64,000 bases of DNA from Ruminococcus sp. (GCA_017534595.1 JAFXVY010000098.1:1-64000); one strand, 5' to 3'; shown: positions 52,919 through 62,573, counted from the first letter of the stretch. Notes: generated from the letters alone by a model not told the origin. Numbers and translations are program-made.

Positions 52919-55000
52919 ATGAAAAATTCAGAGACCTATAAAGCAACGGATATAATCAACGGCTTCGAGTGCCGCCCGGGCATCTATACCCTAAACGGCG
53001 CCTCCGCCATGCAAAAGGCTGTCAATTTCACCATCCACTCCTCCAACGCCACAGGCTGCTCGGTGGTGCTGTTCCGACGCGGCGAGAAGGAGCCCTACGG
53101 AATAGTCCCCATTCCCGACAGCTACCGCATCGGCGATACTTGGTCAATAATGATCTACGGCTTAGATATCTATGAGGTGGAGTACTGCTACCGCTTCGAC
53201 GGGGAGTATGACCCAAAGAAAGGCCACCTCTTCGACAACAAGACCAACATCCTCGACCCCTACGCCCGCGCCGTGACCGGACAGAGCGTGTGGGGTCAGA
53301 AAAGCGGCGCCGACGACTGCTACCACGGCAGGATCACCACCGACGTCTTTGACTGGGGCTCCTTCCGGAAGCGGGATATCCCCTTCGGCGATCTGGTCAT
53401 CTATGAGCTGCACGTCAGGGGCTTTACCAAGAGCCTGACCTCCGGCGTCAGGAACCCCGGGACCTTCAACGGCGTAAAGGAGAAGATACCCTACCTCAAA
53501 AAGCTGGGCGTCAACGCCATTGAGCTCATGCCTGTGTTCGAGTTCGACGAGCTCTATGAGGACAGGCACCACGACGGCAAGCTCCTCTATAACTACTGGG
53601 GCTACAACACCACCTGCTTCTTCGCCCCGAATACGAGCTATGCCTCCGGCATAGAGTACAACCACGAGGGCGACGAGCTCAAGAGCCTTATCCGCACCTG
53701 CAATGAGAACGGCATACAGGTCTTTCTCGATGTGGTCTTCAACCACACCTCCGAGGGCAACGAGGACGGCAGGATATTCTCCTTCAAGGGGCTCGACAAC
53801 AGCGTTTACTATATGCTCACCCCGGAGGGCAAGTACGTCAATTTCAGCGGCTGCGGAAATACCATGAACTGCAGCCACCCGATAGTCCAGCAGTTTATCA
53901 TCGAGTGCCTGAGATACTGGGTCATCGAGTACCGCGTTGACGGCTTCCGCTTCGACCTTGCCTCGATACTCGGCCGCAGCGAGGACGGCACACCGATAGA
54001 GAACCCGCCTCTGCTGAAAATGATAGCCTATGACCCCATACTCAGCGGAGTCAAGCTCATCGCCGAGGCCTGGGATGCCGGCGGACTGTATCAGGTCGGG
54101 AGCTTCCCCTCCTGGAACCGCTGGGCGGAGTGGAACGGCCGCTTCCGGGACGACCTGCGCTGCTTTCTCAAGGGCGACAGCGGCAAGGCTTGGGCAGCCG
54201 TCCAGAGGATAACCGGGTCTGCGGACCTCTACCCTCCCGAGCGGTGGCACAATGCCTCGGTAAACTTCCTGACCTGCCACGACGGCTTCACTATGTACGA
54301 CCTCTACTCCTACAATATAAAGCACAACGAAGCCAACGGCTGGGACAACACCGACGGCGACAACAGCGTAACGAGCTGGAACTGCGGCGTCGAGGGGGAT
54401 ACCGACGACCCGTACATCATCGGGCTGCGCATGAGGATGATAAAGAACGCCTTTGCCTCGCTGTTCATGAGCAGAGGAGCTGTCATGTTCTATGCCGGCG
54501 ACGAATTCTGCAACACCCAGTTCGGCAACAACAACGCCTACTGTCAGGACAACGACGTCTCGTGGCTGGACTGGTCGAGGCTTAAAAAGTTCCGCGAGAT
54601 ACACGATTTCGTCACGGATATGATCGCCTTCCGCAAGAAGCACGAGATCATCAGGCGGACGTCCAAGTCAACGGCCTTCGGCTTCCCGGACATCAGCATA
54701 CACAACACGACGGCGTGGAACAAGGAATTCCACGATTACGACCATGTTATCGGAGTGATGTTCGCGGGCAAGGACGGCAAGGGGCGTGACGATGCCGTTT
54801 TCATCGGCATCAATGCTTACTGGGAGAACTGCCCTGTTGAGCTGCCTGAGCTGCCGGAGGGATACAGCTGGGACATAGAATTCTACACCTACCCGGAATA
54901 CAGGACAGGGACGGATTTCAACGATCTGATCCACCGTGTCGGTAACACCTGTTATTTAGAGCCGAGAAGTGTGATCGTTGCTGCGGCGAAACCAAACTAA
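52919..55000 (+). CDS. glgX: Glycogen debranching enzyme (GlgX/isoamylase type, GH13)
   Basis: The 693-residue protein has an N-terminal carbohydrate-binding (CBM48-like) part to about 170 and a GH13 barrel with the usual sites: DVVFNHTSEG, the nucleophile Asp in RVDGFRFDLAS, the acid/base Glu in LIAEAWDAGG and the late histidine-aspartate in FLTCHDGFTMYDL. It cuts alpha-1,6 branches of glycogen or limit dextrins and matches GlgX-type enzymes in length and N-terminal form. No signal peptide is seen, so it acts in the cytoplasm. AAGG lies ten bases before the ATG. Glycogen phosphorylase is encoded 4 kb downstream in the opposite direction. Confidence 0.92.
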   Translation: MKNSETYKATDIINGFECRPGIYTLNGASAMQKAVNFTIHSSNATGCSVVLFRRGEKEPYGIVPIPDSYRIGDTWSIMIYGLDIYEVEYCYRFDGEYDPKKGHLFDNKTNILDPYARAVTGQSVWGQKSGADDCYHGRITTDVFDWGSFRKRDIPFGDLVIYELHVRGFTKSLTSGVRNPGTFNGVKEKIPYLKKLGVNAIELMPVFEFDELYEDRHHDGKLLYNYWGYNTTCFFAPNTSYASGIEYNHEGDELKSLIRTCNENGIQVFLDVVFNHTSEGNEDGRIFSFKGLDNSVYYMLTPEGKYVNFSGCGNTMNCSHPIVQQFIIECLRYWVIEYRVDGFRFDLASILGRSEDGTPIENPPLLKMIAYDPILSGVKLIAEAWDAGGLYQVGSFPSWNRWAEWNGRFRDDLRCFLKGDSGKAWAAVQRITGSADLYPPERWHNASVNFLTCHDGFTMYDLYSYNIKHNEANGWDNTDGDNSVTSWNCGVEGDTDDPYIIGLRMRMIKNAFASLFMSRGAVMFYAGDEFCNTQFGNNNAYCQDNDVSWLDWSRLKKFREIHDFVTDMIAFRKKHEIIRRTSKSTAFGFPDISIHNTTAWNKEFHDYDHVIGVMFAGKDGKGRDDAVFIGINAYWENCPVELPELPEGYSWDIEFYTYPEYRTGTDFNDLIHRVGNTCYLEPRSVIVAAAKPN

Positions 55001-55002
55001 AG

Positions 55003-55125
55003 AAAGCTGCGGATCCAAACGCGAAGCGAAATGAGGAAATTCCTTCCCCGAATAAACTCGGAAGAAATCGGGGGACGCTTCCCCCTTGACCCCAAGTTGC
55101 TTTCGCGTTTGGAACCGCAGCTTTT
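55003..55125. repeat. Long palindromic repeat between convergent genes
   Basis: AAAGCTGCGGATCCAAACG at the left end pairs with CGTTTGGAACCGCAGCTTT at the right end; over 23 bases only one position mismatches. The 75 bases inside contain further hairpins (GGGGGACGCTTCCCCC). It sits between the debranching enzyme and vanW, whose genes converge, and could be an intergenic palindromic repeat acting as terminator for both. No other copy is in the window. Confidence 0.75.
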
Positions 55126-55130
55126 ATTGT

Positions 55131-55964
55131 TTACTCCTTTATCTGCTCCGCCGGGATCAGACTCGGATCAAACATTACCTCCGAGTGATTGTCCCAGATG
55201 AGCTTCTTATCAATGAGCTCCCCGCTCTCGCGGTCATAGGTGTCCTTGTATATCTTCGATACCCGGTAGTATTTGTCACCCTCCTTGCGGAAATGATGAC
55301 CCTCCTCCGAGATGCCGTAAGTGTTCGGGAACGGACGCTCGCTCCTGAGCTCACCGTACAGATTGCCGTCCTTGCACCAGATACAAAGCTGAACATCCTG
55401 ATCCGTGTTGTTTTTAAAGCGGAAATCTATGTAGTTGTAGTACACCGAGGTGCCCGCGCTCATCGGTACACGCTTCTCACCGTCCGGTGCCAGCGCGTCG
55501 GAATGGGTGTGGAACTCCGTTACCTCAAGAGGACTGTCCAGCACCAGCAGATGCAGCGTGTTGCTCAGATTGCACAGCCCGCCTCCGGGCCCCGGCACGA
55601 GCTTGTTCTGAAAGATGATCCTGCCGTCCTTGTAGCCCTTTTTCCTGGTGATGCTCCCCACTGTCTTCCAGAAGGAGAATTCCTCCCCCGGATGGATGAC
55701 GAGCCCGTTTATGCGTCCGCCGGCAAGCCTGATGTTCACAGCCTTGTTTTCCTGAAGCTCGGGATCTATCCCCGGGCCGGTCTTAACGATAACGTTGCTG
55801 TGCTCGGATACGAGACACGGCAGCTTTTTATGTATCCGCTTTTTGGCGAACCTGACGCCGTTCTTGATGTCCCGAAGATGATGCAGCAGTATCTCCTTCT
55901 TTTCGGAGATCGCATAGGGTATCGGGCCGAGATCGCAGAAATTCTTTCCTTTCAGAAAAAGCAT
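55131..55964 (-). CDS. VanW-family protein
   Basis: The 277-residue protein shows the VanW core: HPGEEFSFWKTVGSITR, GYKDGRI, GPGGGLCNLSNTLHLL, and SVYYNYIDFRFKNNTD. VanW was named from an accessory gene in a vancomycin resistance cluster, but its role is not known, and most members, like this one, lie apart from resistance genes. No signal peptide is seen. It is followed upstream by yqeG two bases away, so both are on one transcript. GGAGAG stands before the ATG. Confidence 0.88.
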   Translation of the reverse strand: MLFLKGKNFCDLGPIPYAISEKKEILLHHLRDIKNGVRFAKKRIHKKLPCLVSEHSNVIVKTGPGIDPELQENKAVNIRLAGGRINGLVIHPGEEFSFWKTVGSITRKKGYKDGRIIFQNKLVPGPGGGLCNLSNTLHLLVLDSPLEVTEFHTHSDALAPDGEKRVPMSAGTSVYYNYIDFRFKNNTDQDVQLCIWCKDGNLYGELRSERPFPNTYGISEEGHHFRKEGDKYYRVSKIYKDTYDRESGELIDKKLIWDNHSEVMFDPSLIPAEQIKE

Positions 55965-55965
55965 C

Positions 55966-56502
55966 TTATCTCTCCTTTATTATATCAGTTCCGAGCCTGT
56001 GAGTGTACTTGCTGCTGCGGCGGTAGATCCCGAGGATGAGCTTTTCGATATAGCGCTTCTTTCCTATCCTCGTCTCGCCGGGCACCGTGATGAAATGAAC
56101 GAGTATGTTCGGGATGCCGAGCCGGTTCGCCCCGACGGTGTCCACAAACATCTGATCGCCGATGCTGACTACCTTTGCCTTCTTCATTTTCAGCACCCCG
56201 AGGGCTTTCTTGTAGCCCTCCGGCTTCGGCTTGTCCGCATCGCAGATAAAGGGTGTGTCTATATTCTTCGTAAAGCTCTCGAGCCTGCTTCTGAGGTTAT
56301 CCGAGAGCAGCACTGTCTTAAATCCTATCTCATGCAGCCGCACGAACAGCTCCTCGACCTCCGGTGTGGCGTCGTCATTATGGTGGACAAGGGTGTTGTC
56401 CACATCGAAGATCAGCCCGCGCACGCCGTTTCCGTAGAGCTTCTCATAGTCTATGGCAAAGACGCTCGGCGCATATTCATAGGGATAAAATCTTTTAAGC
56501 AT
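55966..56502 (-). CDS. yqeG: YqeG-family HAD phosphatase
   Basis: The 178-residue protein has the HAD IIIA motifs: GLIFDVDNTLVHH (nucleophile Asp), VLLSDN, the lysine in ADKPKPEGYKKAL and SIGDQMFVDTVGANRLG. It matches YqeG, which in Bacillus lies with yqeH and aroE; its substrate is not firmly known. A C-terminal basic helix (SSKYTHRLGTDIIKER) follows. GAGGTG lies before the ATG. Confidence 0.9.
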   Translation of the reverse strand: MLKRFYPYEYAPSVFAIDYEKLYGNGVRGLIFDVDNTLVHHNDDATPEVEELFVRLHEIGFKTVLLSDNLRSRLESFTKNIDTPFICDADKPKPEGYKKALGVLKMKKAKVVSIGDQMFVDTVGANRLGIPNILVHFITVPGETRIGKKRYIEKLILGIYRRSSKYTHRLGTDIIKER

Positions 56503-56511
56503 CCCTTCACC

Positions 56512-57195
56512 TCAGACGGTCACGGCGGCCTTCTCAAGATGCCCGCAGACCTTATCTATCTGCTCGCAGAAGGAGCCCTCGAAGCAGTTGTCGAAGAACG
56601 CGCTGCCGATGGTGAAAGCCCACGGCGAAGCGGCAAGTATCTCGTCGAGCTTATCGTAGCTGTCAACGCTTCCCGCAAGACATACGGGCGCATCCACCTC
56701 GGCGACGAAGCGCCTGATAAGCTCGTGAGCGTCGCCGGTGTACCTGTAAGCGAGAAGGTCGAAGCCGTCGGCTCCGCGCTCGATGAGGCTGTTGGCCTCC
56801 TCGATCATCCCGTCAACAGTGCCGTCAAGCACCGAGGGGCGGTCGTACACCTCGCCCACATAGGGCATATATTTCAGCCCGTGCTGCTTGCACAGGGCAT
56901 TTACCGAGTCATAGAACATAGTCCCCATAAGGATATCGCAGCCGCAGTCAACAGCCATCTGCGCACCCCTGAGGCAGCTTTCCTCGTCGTAGGCCACTAC
57001 TTCGAGCACAGCGGTCTTGCCGCACTTCTTTATCTCCGCAAACAGCTTCTTCATTTCGGGCAGAGGCAGATCCTCCTCCTTGAAGCCGAAGTATCCGGCC
57101 TTGCAGCTGCGGCAGCTCTCGAAGATCTGAGGCGCGTCGGCGGCGGTCTTGTCATTGTACGTCAGCATGACGACGAGTTCCGGTGTATTATCCAT
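56512..57195 (-). CDS. TIM-barrel-like protein of unknown function
   Basis: The 227-residue protein begins VVMLTYNDKTA and continues with repeats of beta-strand and helix (GYFGFKEEDLPLPEMKK, ILMGTMFYDSVNAL, KYMPYVGEVYDRP, GFDLLAYRYTG, APVCLAGSVDSYDKLDEIL), a pattern of a (beta/alpha)8 barrel related to enzymes such as KDPG aldolase or phosphate-binding barrels. No reaction can be assigned. The ATG at 57195 has AAGG eight bases upstream; a TTG at 57216 is in frame. It stands first in the operon with yqeG and vanW. Confidence 0.75.
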   Translation of the reverse strand: MDNTPELVVMLTYNDKTAADAPQIFESCRSCKAGYFGFKEEDLPLPEMKKLFAEIKKCGKTAVLEVVAYDEESCLRGAQMAVDCGCDILMGTMFYDSVNALCKQHGLKYMPYVGEVYDRPSVLDGTVDGMIEEANSLIERGADGFDLLAYRYTGDAHELIRRFVAEVDAPVCLAGSVDSYDKLDEILAASPWAFTIGSAFFDNCFEGSFCEQIDKVCGHLEKAAVTV

Positions 57196-57257
57196 CTCTA
57201 TCACCTTTTTAACCAATTCACAGTTGTTCTACAAAAGTCAATATTTCAACAAATAGA

Positions 57258-57286
57258 ATTGTAGCACAAACATATATAGGTGTCAA
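57258..57286 (-). promoter_or_regulatory. Promoter of the TIM-barrel/yqeG/vanW operon
   Basis: TTGACA (57281-57286) and TACAAT (57258-57263) are 17 bases apart on the minus strand, 62 bases before the gene. Confidence 0.8.
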
Positions 57287-57346
57287 TAGCTGAGCGCGTA
57301 TTTTGGTGCTTTATGTAAAACTCCGAATGTATTTGCGGAAAAAATA

Positions 57347-57375
57347 GTGACAAATGCGTAAAAGTGTGATATACT
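57347..57375 (+). promoter_or_regulatory. Promoter of the flippase gene
   Basis: GTGACA (57347-57352) and TATACT (57370-57375) have a 17-base spacer; the gene starts 50 bases later. Divergent from the promoter at 57258-57286. Confidence 0.7.
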
Positions 57376-57424
57376 GTTCTGTGCTGCCGTAAACACGGCA
57401 AAACCGACGGAAGGAGGATAAGCG

Positions 57425-58873
57425 GTGAACAAGTACAAGCGTCTCGTGCTAAACATACTGATATTTGCTGTGGGAAGCTTCGGCTCAAAGATCTTCGCGC
57501 TGATCCTCAACAACCTCTACACAAAGCGCATTGACCCCGTCGGCTTCTACACCAAGTCGCTCATCGAGACTATCGCGCTGTTCCTGATCCCCGTGTTCAC
57601 CTTCTCGCTGACGGAGGCGGTCGTCCGCTTCGGCCTCGACGGGAGATACGATCAGAAAAAGGTCTTCACCAATGCCTCGGTCATGATCTTCGCGGGCATG
57701 GGGATGATGCTCGTTGTAGTGCCGTTTTTGCAGTTTATCCCGATACTCCGCCCCCTGCGCGGGTACTCGCTGCTTCTGTGCGTCTATGTGTTCGCCTCGT
57801 CGATGCGTTCGCTCTGCTCGCAGTTCGCAAGGTCGCGCAATCTCGTCAAGATATTCTCCTTCGACGGCATAGCCGCTATGCTGACGCTGTTCATATTCAG
57901 CCTCATTTTCATCAGCTATATGGATCTCGGGGTCAAGGGCTTCATGCTCGCCACCATACTCTCCGACAGCTTCTCGGCGCTGTTTCTGTTCCTTGCCGCA
58001 AACGTGCATAAGTTCTTCGATACCAAATGCCTCAGCCGCAGGCTCTCGGAGAAGATGCTGCGCTTTGCCGTCCCGCTGATACCCACCACCGTTATGTGGA
58101 CGCTCACCGGCTTCTCCGACCAGATCTTCATCTCCAATATGCACAGCAGCAGAGTCCAGCTCGGTGAGGCGGCGGCAGGCATATATTCCGCAGCCACCAA
58201 GGTGCCGAACCTGCTGTCAATGGCCGCGACGATCTTCTCGATGGCCTGGAATATGTCCGCGATCACCGAGAACCGCTCCAAGGACAAGCGCGAATTCTAC
58301 ACCAACGTCCTCGACGCCTACCGCTCGCTGCTGTTCGTGTGTGCGGCGGGGCTGATACTGCTCGTCAAGCCGCTTTCGGGGCTGCTCATAAACTATTCCA
58401 CCTTCCCCGAATACAGCCGGGCGTACCTATACACTCCCATGCTCATCACCGCAGCGGTGTATGTCTGCCTCAACCACTTCGAGTACGGTATCTATACCGC
58501 CACCAAGCACAGCCGCAGCGCCTTTTATACCGTTGCCGCGGCGCTCTGCTCGAACCTTATAATGAACGCGGTGTTCATCCCGCTGATCGGCATACAGGGC
58601 GCTTCGCTGGCGACCTGCATGAGCTATATCATCTGCTTTGGCCTGCGTCTGCAGGACATAAGAAGATTTGAGCCCTTCAAGGTCTCGGTGAGCAAGTTCG
58701 TTATAAATACGGTGCTGCTGTTTATCATGTGCGCCTGCGTCATCATCGCGGAGGACGAATATTTCCTCTATGCCCTGCTCCCGGCGCTGCTGATAGTGAT
58801 ACTCAATCTCCGTGAGCTCAAACAGGTCATAGTGAGACTTATAAAGAAGGAGCGCAGGAAATCTGCGCAGTGA
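57425..58873 (+). CDS. Polysaccharide flippase (Wzx/MATE-like) membrane protein
   Basis: The 482-residue protein has about 14 membrane segments and the family opening NILIFAVGSFGSKIFALILNN, then a middle MWTLTGFSDQIFISN and GEAAAGIYSAATKVPNLL. Such proteins move lipid-linked sugar units of cell-wall or capsule polymers across the membrane. No glycosyltransferases are adjacent, so the polymer cannot be named. The GTG start at 57425 has AAGGAGG eight bases upstream. A terminator follows about 130 bases after the stop. Confidence 0.88.
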   Translation: MNKYKRLVLNILIFAVGSFGSKIFALILNNLYTKRIDPVGFYTKSLIETIALFLIPVFTFSLTEAVVRFGLDGRYDQKKVFTNASVMIFAGMGMMLVVVPFLQFIPILRPLRGYSLLLCVYVFASSMRSLCSQFARSRNLVKIFSFDGIAAMLTLFIFSLIFISYMDLGVKGFMLATILSDSFSALFLFLAANVHKFFDTKCLSRRLSEKMLRFAVPLIPTTVMWTLTGFSDQIFISNMHSSRVQLGEAAAGIYSAATKVPNLLSMAATIFSMAWNMSAITENRSKDKREFYTNVLDAYRSLLFVCAAGLILLVKPLSGLLINYSTFPEYSRAYLYTPMLITAAVYVCLNHFEYGIYTATKHSRSAFYTVAAALCSNLIMNAVFIPLIGIQGASLATCMSYIICFGLRLQDIRRFEPFKVSVSKFVINTVLLFIMCACVIIAEDEYFLYALLPALLIVILNLRELKQVIVRLIKKERRKSAQ

Positions 58874-59004
58874 GAAAAACAATAACAGGGCTGTTTCAGC
58901 TTTGCATGATCATTCAGATGATCCATCCCCGCTTTGTCAATACCCTCGCTCAGCAAATGTACCAAAACAAGCCTCGGTATTTTGTGAAAAACGCCGAAAC
59001 ACAA

Positions 59005-59047
59005 ACGCTGCACCCCCAATCCCGGGGATGCAGCGTATTATTTTTAT
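59005..59047. terminator. Terminator shared by flippase and glgP
   Basis: ACGCTGCA-CCCCC at 59005-59017 pairs with the complement ending TGCAGCGT at 59036, followed by ATTATTTTTATT. On the other strand it is preceded by A's, so it also fits the end of the minus-strand glycogen phosphorylase gene, 35 bases away. Confidence 0.85.
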
Positions 59048-59070
59048 TCAGTCATCAGGTCGTCAGGCGA

Positions 59071-61488
59071 TCACTTGGTCAGCTTCCAGATATCTCTTGC
59101 ATAGTCCTCAACAGACCTGTCTGCCGAGAAGATACCTGCGTTTGCGATGTTCGCAAGCGACATCCTCTGCCACCTCACAGCGTCTCTGTAGCACTCGGAG
59201 GCGTAAGCCTGAGCCTGCTGATAGGATGCGAAATCCGCAAGAGCCATATAGCTGTCGGAGGTCTTGAGGCTGGTAGCGATCTCGCCGAAATGCTCGCCGT
59301 TGATGCCTCTTACCAGCGTATCGACCGCCTCACGGATGACGCCGTTGCTGTTGTAGCAGTCGATAGGTCTGTAATGGGGCTTGGCAGCGTTGACCTCGTC
59401 AACGTTCATACCGAAGATGATGATGTTGTCGTCGCCCACCTGCTCGTGGATCTCAACATTCGCGCCGTCCATAGTACCCAGCGTTACTGCGCCGTTTATC
59501 ATCAGCTTCATGTTGCCGGTACCCGAAGCCTCGGTACCCGCCAGAGAGATCTGCTCGGAGATCTCCGCCGCAGGCATGAGTATCTCGGAGAGGGATACGC
59601 AGTAGTCCTCTAAGAACAGTACATTGAGCTTGTCGCTGATGCGCTTGTCCTTGCGGACCTCCTGAGAGATGTTCCAGATCAGCTTGATGATCTGCTTGGC
59701 CATATAGTAGCCGGGAGCAGCCTTCGCCGCAAAGATATAGGTCTTGGGGGTGAAGTCGGCGTTGGGATTGTTCCTGAGGAAGTTGTACTCAGCGATTATA
59801 TTGAGCGCATTGAGCTGCTGGCGCTTGTACTCGTGCAGACGCTTTACCTGAACGTCGAAGATCGAATCCGTGTTGAGCACGATTCCGTACTGGCTCTTTA
59901 CATACTTGGCAAAGCTTGCCTTGTTGTCGGCCTTGATCTGTGCAAGTCTCTCAAGAACGTCCTTGTCGTCAGCAAACTTGTTGAAGGCGCTGAGCTTGGA
60001 GGCATCTCTGAGGAAGCCGTCGCCGATCTTCTCGCGCAGCAGGGCGGTCAGACCCTCGTTGGACTGATAGAGCCATCTTCTGTATGCGATACCGTTGGTG
60101 ACATTGGTGAACTTCTCGGGCGTGTAATCATACTCGTCGCGGAAGGTCTCGCGCTTGATGATCTCGGAATGGATCTTTGCAACGCCGTTTACATGGTGGC
60201 AGGCGTGAACGCAGAGAGTCGCCATCTTGACCTTGTTGTTCTCGATAATGGACATCCTCGTTACCTTCTCCTGGTCGCCGTAGCGCTCCCAGAGCTGGCG
60301 GCAGTAGCGCTCGTTGATCTCAACGATGATCGAGAATATTCTCGGGGTAACGCTCTTGAGCAGGTTGCAGTCCCACTTCTCGAGAGCCTCGGGCATTACG
60401 GTGTGGTTGGTGTATGCAAAGGTCTTCTGAACGATAGCCCAGGCATTGTCCCACGAATAACCGCAGTCGTCGAGCATTACTCTCATAAGCTCGGGGATAG
60501 CAAGGGTCGGGTGGGTGTCGTTGATATGGATGGCTACCTTCTCGCCGAGATTGTCGAGAGTGCCGTAAACGCTCATGTGCTGATTTACGATATCGCCGAT
60601 AGAAGCAGCGCAGAGGAAATACTGCTGCCTGAGTCTCAGGCTCTTGCCCTCGGCATGGTTATCGTTGGGGTAAAGCACCTTGGTGATAGCCTGCGACATG
60701 ATATTGAGACCCAGAGCCTTGCTGTAATCGCCCTTGTTGAACAGCGGCATATCGAAGGAGCTTACCTCTGCCTTCCACAGTCTCAGCTTGGAGACCGCCT
60801 CGCTGCCGTAGCCGGAAACGAACATATCGTAGGGCACCGCCATAACGGAGGTGTAGTTCTCGTGTGTTACGCAGTGATACTGGTTGTCCCAGTACTCCTT
60901 GAGCTCGCCGTCGAATCTTACCTCGATAGCCTTGCTCGGCACGGGAACGAGCCATGCGGAGCCGCCGGGGAGCCAGTTGTCGGGCAGCTCGGTCTGCCAG
61001 CCCTCGTCCAGCTTCTGCTTGAAGATACCGTACTCATAGCAGATCGAGAAGCCGGTGGCGTGGTAGCCGTCCGCCGCGAGGCCGTCAAGGTAGCAGGCGG
61101 CAAGTCTTCCGAGACCGCCGTTGCCGAGACCCGCATCGGGCTCGCACTCATATATGCCGTTCATCGAGATGCCGTACTCGCCGAGCACAGCCTTGGTCTG
61201 CTCGATCATCTCAAGATTGTAAAGGCTCGTCTTGAGCGAACGGCCCATAAGGAACTCCATCGAGAGGTAGTATACCTTCTTGTGACCCATTGAATGGGTC
61301 TTGACGGTGAAGTGCCTTCTCTTGTTCTTCATTATCCTGACCACGATCTTGGTCAGCGCCTCATACACCTGCTGATCGGAAGCCTCCTCGGGAGTGGTCT
61401 GGAAATCTCCGTGGATGATATCAAGGAACTGCTCCTTGAGCTCCTCTCTCGAAATAGTCTTTTCAGCTGATTTCTTTGGCCTTGCCAT
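59071..61488 (-). CDS. glgP: Glycogen/starch phosphorylase
   Basis: The 805-residue enzyme breaks glycogen with phosphate to give glucose-1-phosphate. The PLP site is in EASGTGNMKLMING, with the lysine that binds the cofactor, followed by TMDGANVEIHEQVG. Other family blocks are CEPDAGLGNGGLGRLAACYLD, INDTHPTLAIPELMR and RRWLYQSNEG. Length is normal. It is cytoplasmic. With the debranching enzyme it covers glycogen breakdown; no synthase or branching enzyme was found in the window. Promoter and single gene. Confidence 0.97.
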   Translation of the reverse strand: MARPKKSAEKTISREELKEQFLDIIHGDFQTTPEEASDQQVYEALTKIVVRIMKNKRRHFTVKTHSMGHKKVYYLSMEFLMGRSLKTSLYNLEMIEQTKAVLGEYGISMNGIYECEPDAGLGNGGLGRLAACYLDGLAADGYHATGFSICYEYGIFKQKLDEGWQTELPDNWLPGGSAWLVPVPSKAIEVRFDGELKEYWDNQYHCVTHENYTSVMAVPYDMFVSGYGSEAVSKLRLWKAEVSSFDMPLFNKGDYSKALGLNIMSQAITKVLYPNDNHAEGKSLRLRQQYFLCAASIGDIVNQHMSVYGTLDNLGEKVAIHINDTHPTLAIPELMRVMLDDCGYSWDNAWAIVQKTFAYTNHTVMPEALEKWDCNLLKSVTPRIFSIIVEINERYCRQLWERYGDQEKVTRMSIIENNKVKMATLCVHACHHVNGVAKIHSEIIKRETFRDEYDYTPEKFTNVTNGIAYRRWLYQSNEGLTALLREKIGDGFLRDASKLSAFNKFADDKDVLERLAQIKADNKASFAKYVKSQYGIVLNTDSIFDVQVKRLHEYKRQQLNALNIIAEYNFLRNNPNADFTPKTYIFAAKAAPGYYMAKQIIKLIWNISQEVRKDKRISDKLNVLFLEDYCVSLSEILMPAAEISEQISLAGTEASGTGNMKLMINGAVTLGTMDGANVEIHEQVGDDNIIIFGMNVDEVNAAKPHYRPIDCYNSNGVIREAVDTLVRGINGEHFGEIATSLKTSDSYMALADFASYQQAQAYASECYRDAVRWQRMSLANIANAGIFSADRSVEDYARDIWKLTK

Positions 61489-61580
61489 ATTCTGATTACC
61501 TCCTGTTGTTTGCGGCCGGGGTCTGCATTATGCCGCTTGAGCCGCCGGCGCCGGAAAAATGCGCAGACAGCCATTGATAT

Positions 61581-61610
61581 ATTATAGCACAGGATGCCCT
61601 CACTTTTCAA
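61581..61610 (-). promoter_or_regulatory. glgP promoter
   Basis: TTGAAA (61605-61610) and TATAAT (61581-61586) are 18 bases apart on the minus strand, 93 bases before the glgP start. Confidence 0.7.
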
Positions 61611-61871
61611 GCTTTTCCTGTGAATAGGTAAAAAAACTTGACGTATACACTATATGCGGGGTATCCTCCGCCCCTAAGGACGGATATGCACCGTATCTTA
61701 TTATATGTTCATCCCGCCCGGATGTCAAGGGCAGAAACCGGGGATATCGCCATATTTATTGATTTAAACACTAATTTGCAGGCACAAAGCCGCAAATTTA
61801 GGGATTTTTACACCCGGACAAAAAATATCCGTGCCGGCAGGGCACACCTTAATAATTCACTGTTCATTATT
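61611..61871. other. Intergenic region, no gene seen
   Basis: This stretch between glgP and the zinc peptidase is AT-rich and has no convincing ORF. It contains a TTGACG followed by TATACT-like bases on the plus strand, but no gene follows. Nothing else was recognised. Confidence 0.5.
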
Positions 61872-62573
61872 TCAGTTCATGCTCTCGCGGATACGCTTCC
61901 AGTCGGGGCAGAAGCTCGACACCAGAGCCCAGAACTGCGGGCTGTGATCCATATAACGCAGGTGGCAGAGCTCGTGGATGACAACATAATCTATGCACTC
62001 CTGCGGGAAGAAGACCACCCTGCTGTTGATCGAGATGTTCCCCGACGAGGAGCAGCGCCCCCAGCTGGCGGACATCTTCTTGACCGTCACCTTCTTCGGG
62101 CAGAGCCCTGTCAGCGCCGTAAGGCGGGTGAAAGCGGACGCGATCAGCTCGGAGGTGCGCTTTTTCAGCGCCTTGCGCACCTGCGCATCGGTGTACTCGG
62201 TGCGTGCATCGCCTTCAAGCGTCCCGAACACCGAGACCACGAGGCTGCCGCCCTCGAAACGCGGCGCGAAATATCTCCGCGCCTCCTCGCAGACGATCTC
62301 GTATTCCTCCCCGGCGAGGGTGAAGCGTTCGCCCTCCGCGAAGATCTCCGGCACCACCGCCGTGCTCCTGCGTGAGGCGAGACCCTTGAGCACCCATGCC
62401 GCCTTTTCCCGCAGGAAAGCCGTCCCGCGCTCCTCATCGGCGCCGAGAGGCAGCCTCAGCACCACCTTGCCGCCCTTTATCGCGATATAGATATTCCTGC
62501 GCTTCGATCTGTCCACCGTGTAATCGAGCACGGTGCCGTCGTCGAGCACAAGTCTGCGCTTGCCGCTCTGCAT
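61872..62573 (-). CDS. YgjP-like (M48/DUF45) zinc metallopeptidase
   Basis: The 233-residue protein has the DUF45/YgjP signature: SASWGRCSSSGNISINSRVVFFP followed by VIHELCHLRYMDHSPQFW, an HExxH zinc site plus a later histidine. Family members are soluble and their substrates are unknown. An early segment DRSKRRNIYIAIKGGKVVLRLP is also typical. ATG at 62573 has AGGAGG seven bases upstream; the terminator of the SH3-like gene lies just before it. Confidence 0.9.
   Translation of the reverse strand: MQSGKRRLVLDDGTVLDYTVDRSKRRNIYIAIKGGKVVLRLPLGADEERGTAFLREKAAWVLKGLASRRSTAVVPEIFAEGERFTLAGEEYEIVCEEARRYFAPRFEGGSLVVSVFGTLEGDARTEYTDAQVRKALKKRTSELIASAFTRLTALTGLCPKKVTVKKMSASWGRCSSSGNISINSRVVFFPQECIDYVVIHELCHLRYMDHSPQFWALVSSFCPDWKRIRESMN

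Noticed and set aside
53162..54643. 493-residue minus-strand frame opposite the debranching enzyme
   Set aside because: It is a shadow of conserved GH13 codons on the plus strand, with Val/Ala/Leu bias typical of antisense frames.
55131..55964. Vancomycin resistance locus, suggested by VanW
   Set aside because: There are no vanR/S/H/A/X-like genes near; VanW-family proteins are common outside resistance clusters.
59833..61293. 486-residue plus-strand frame opposite glgP
   Set aside because: It is antisense to an unmistakable phosphorylase gene, with no family match.
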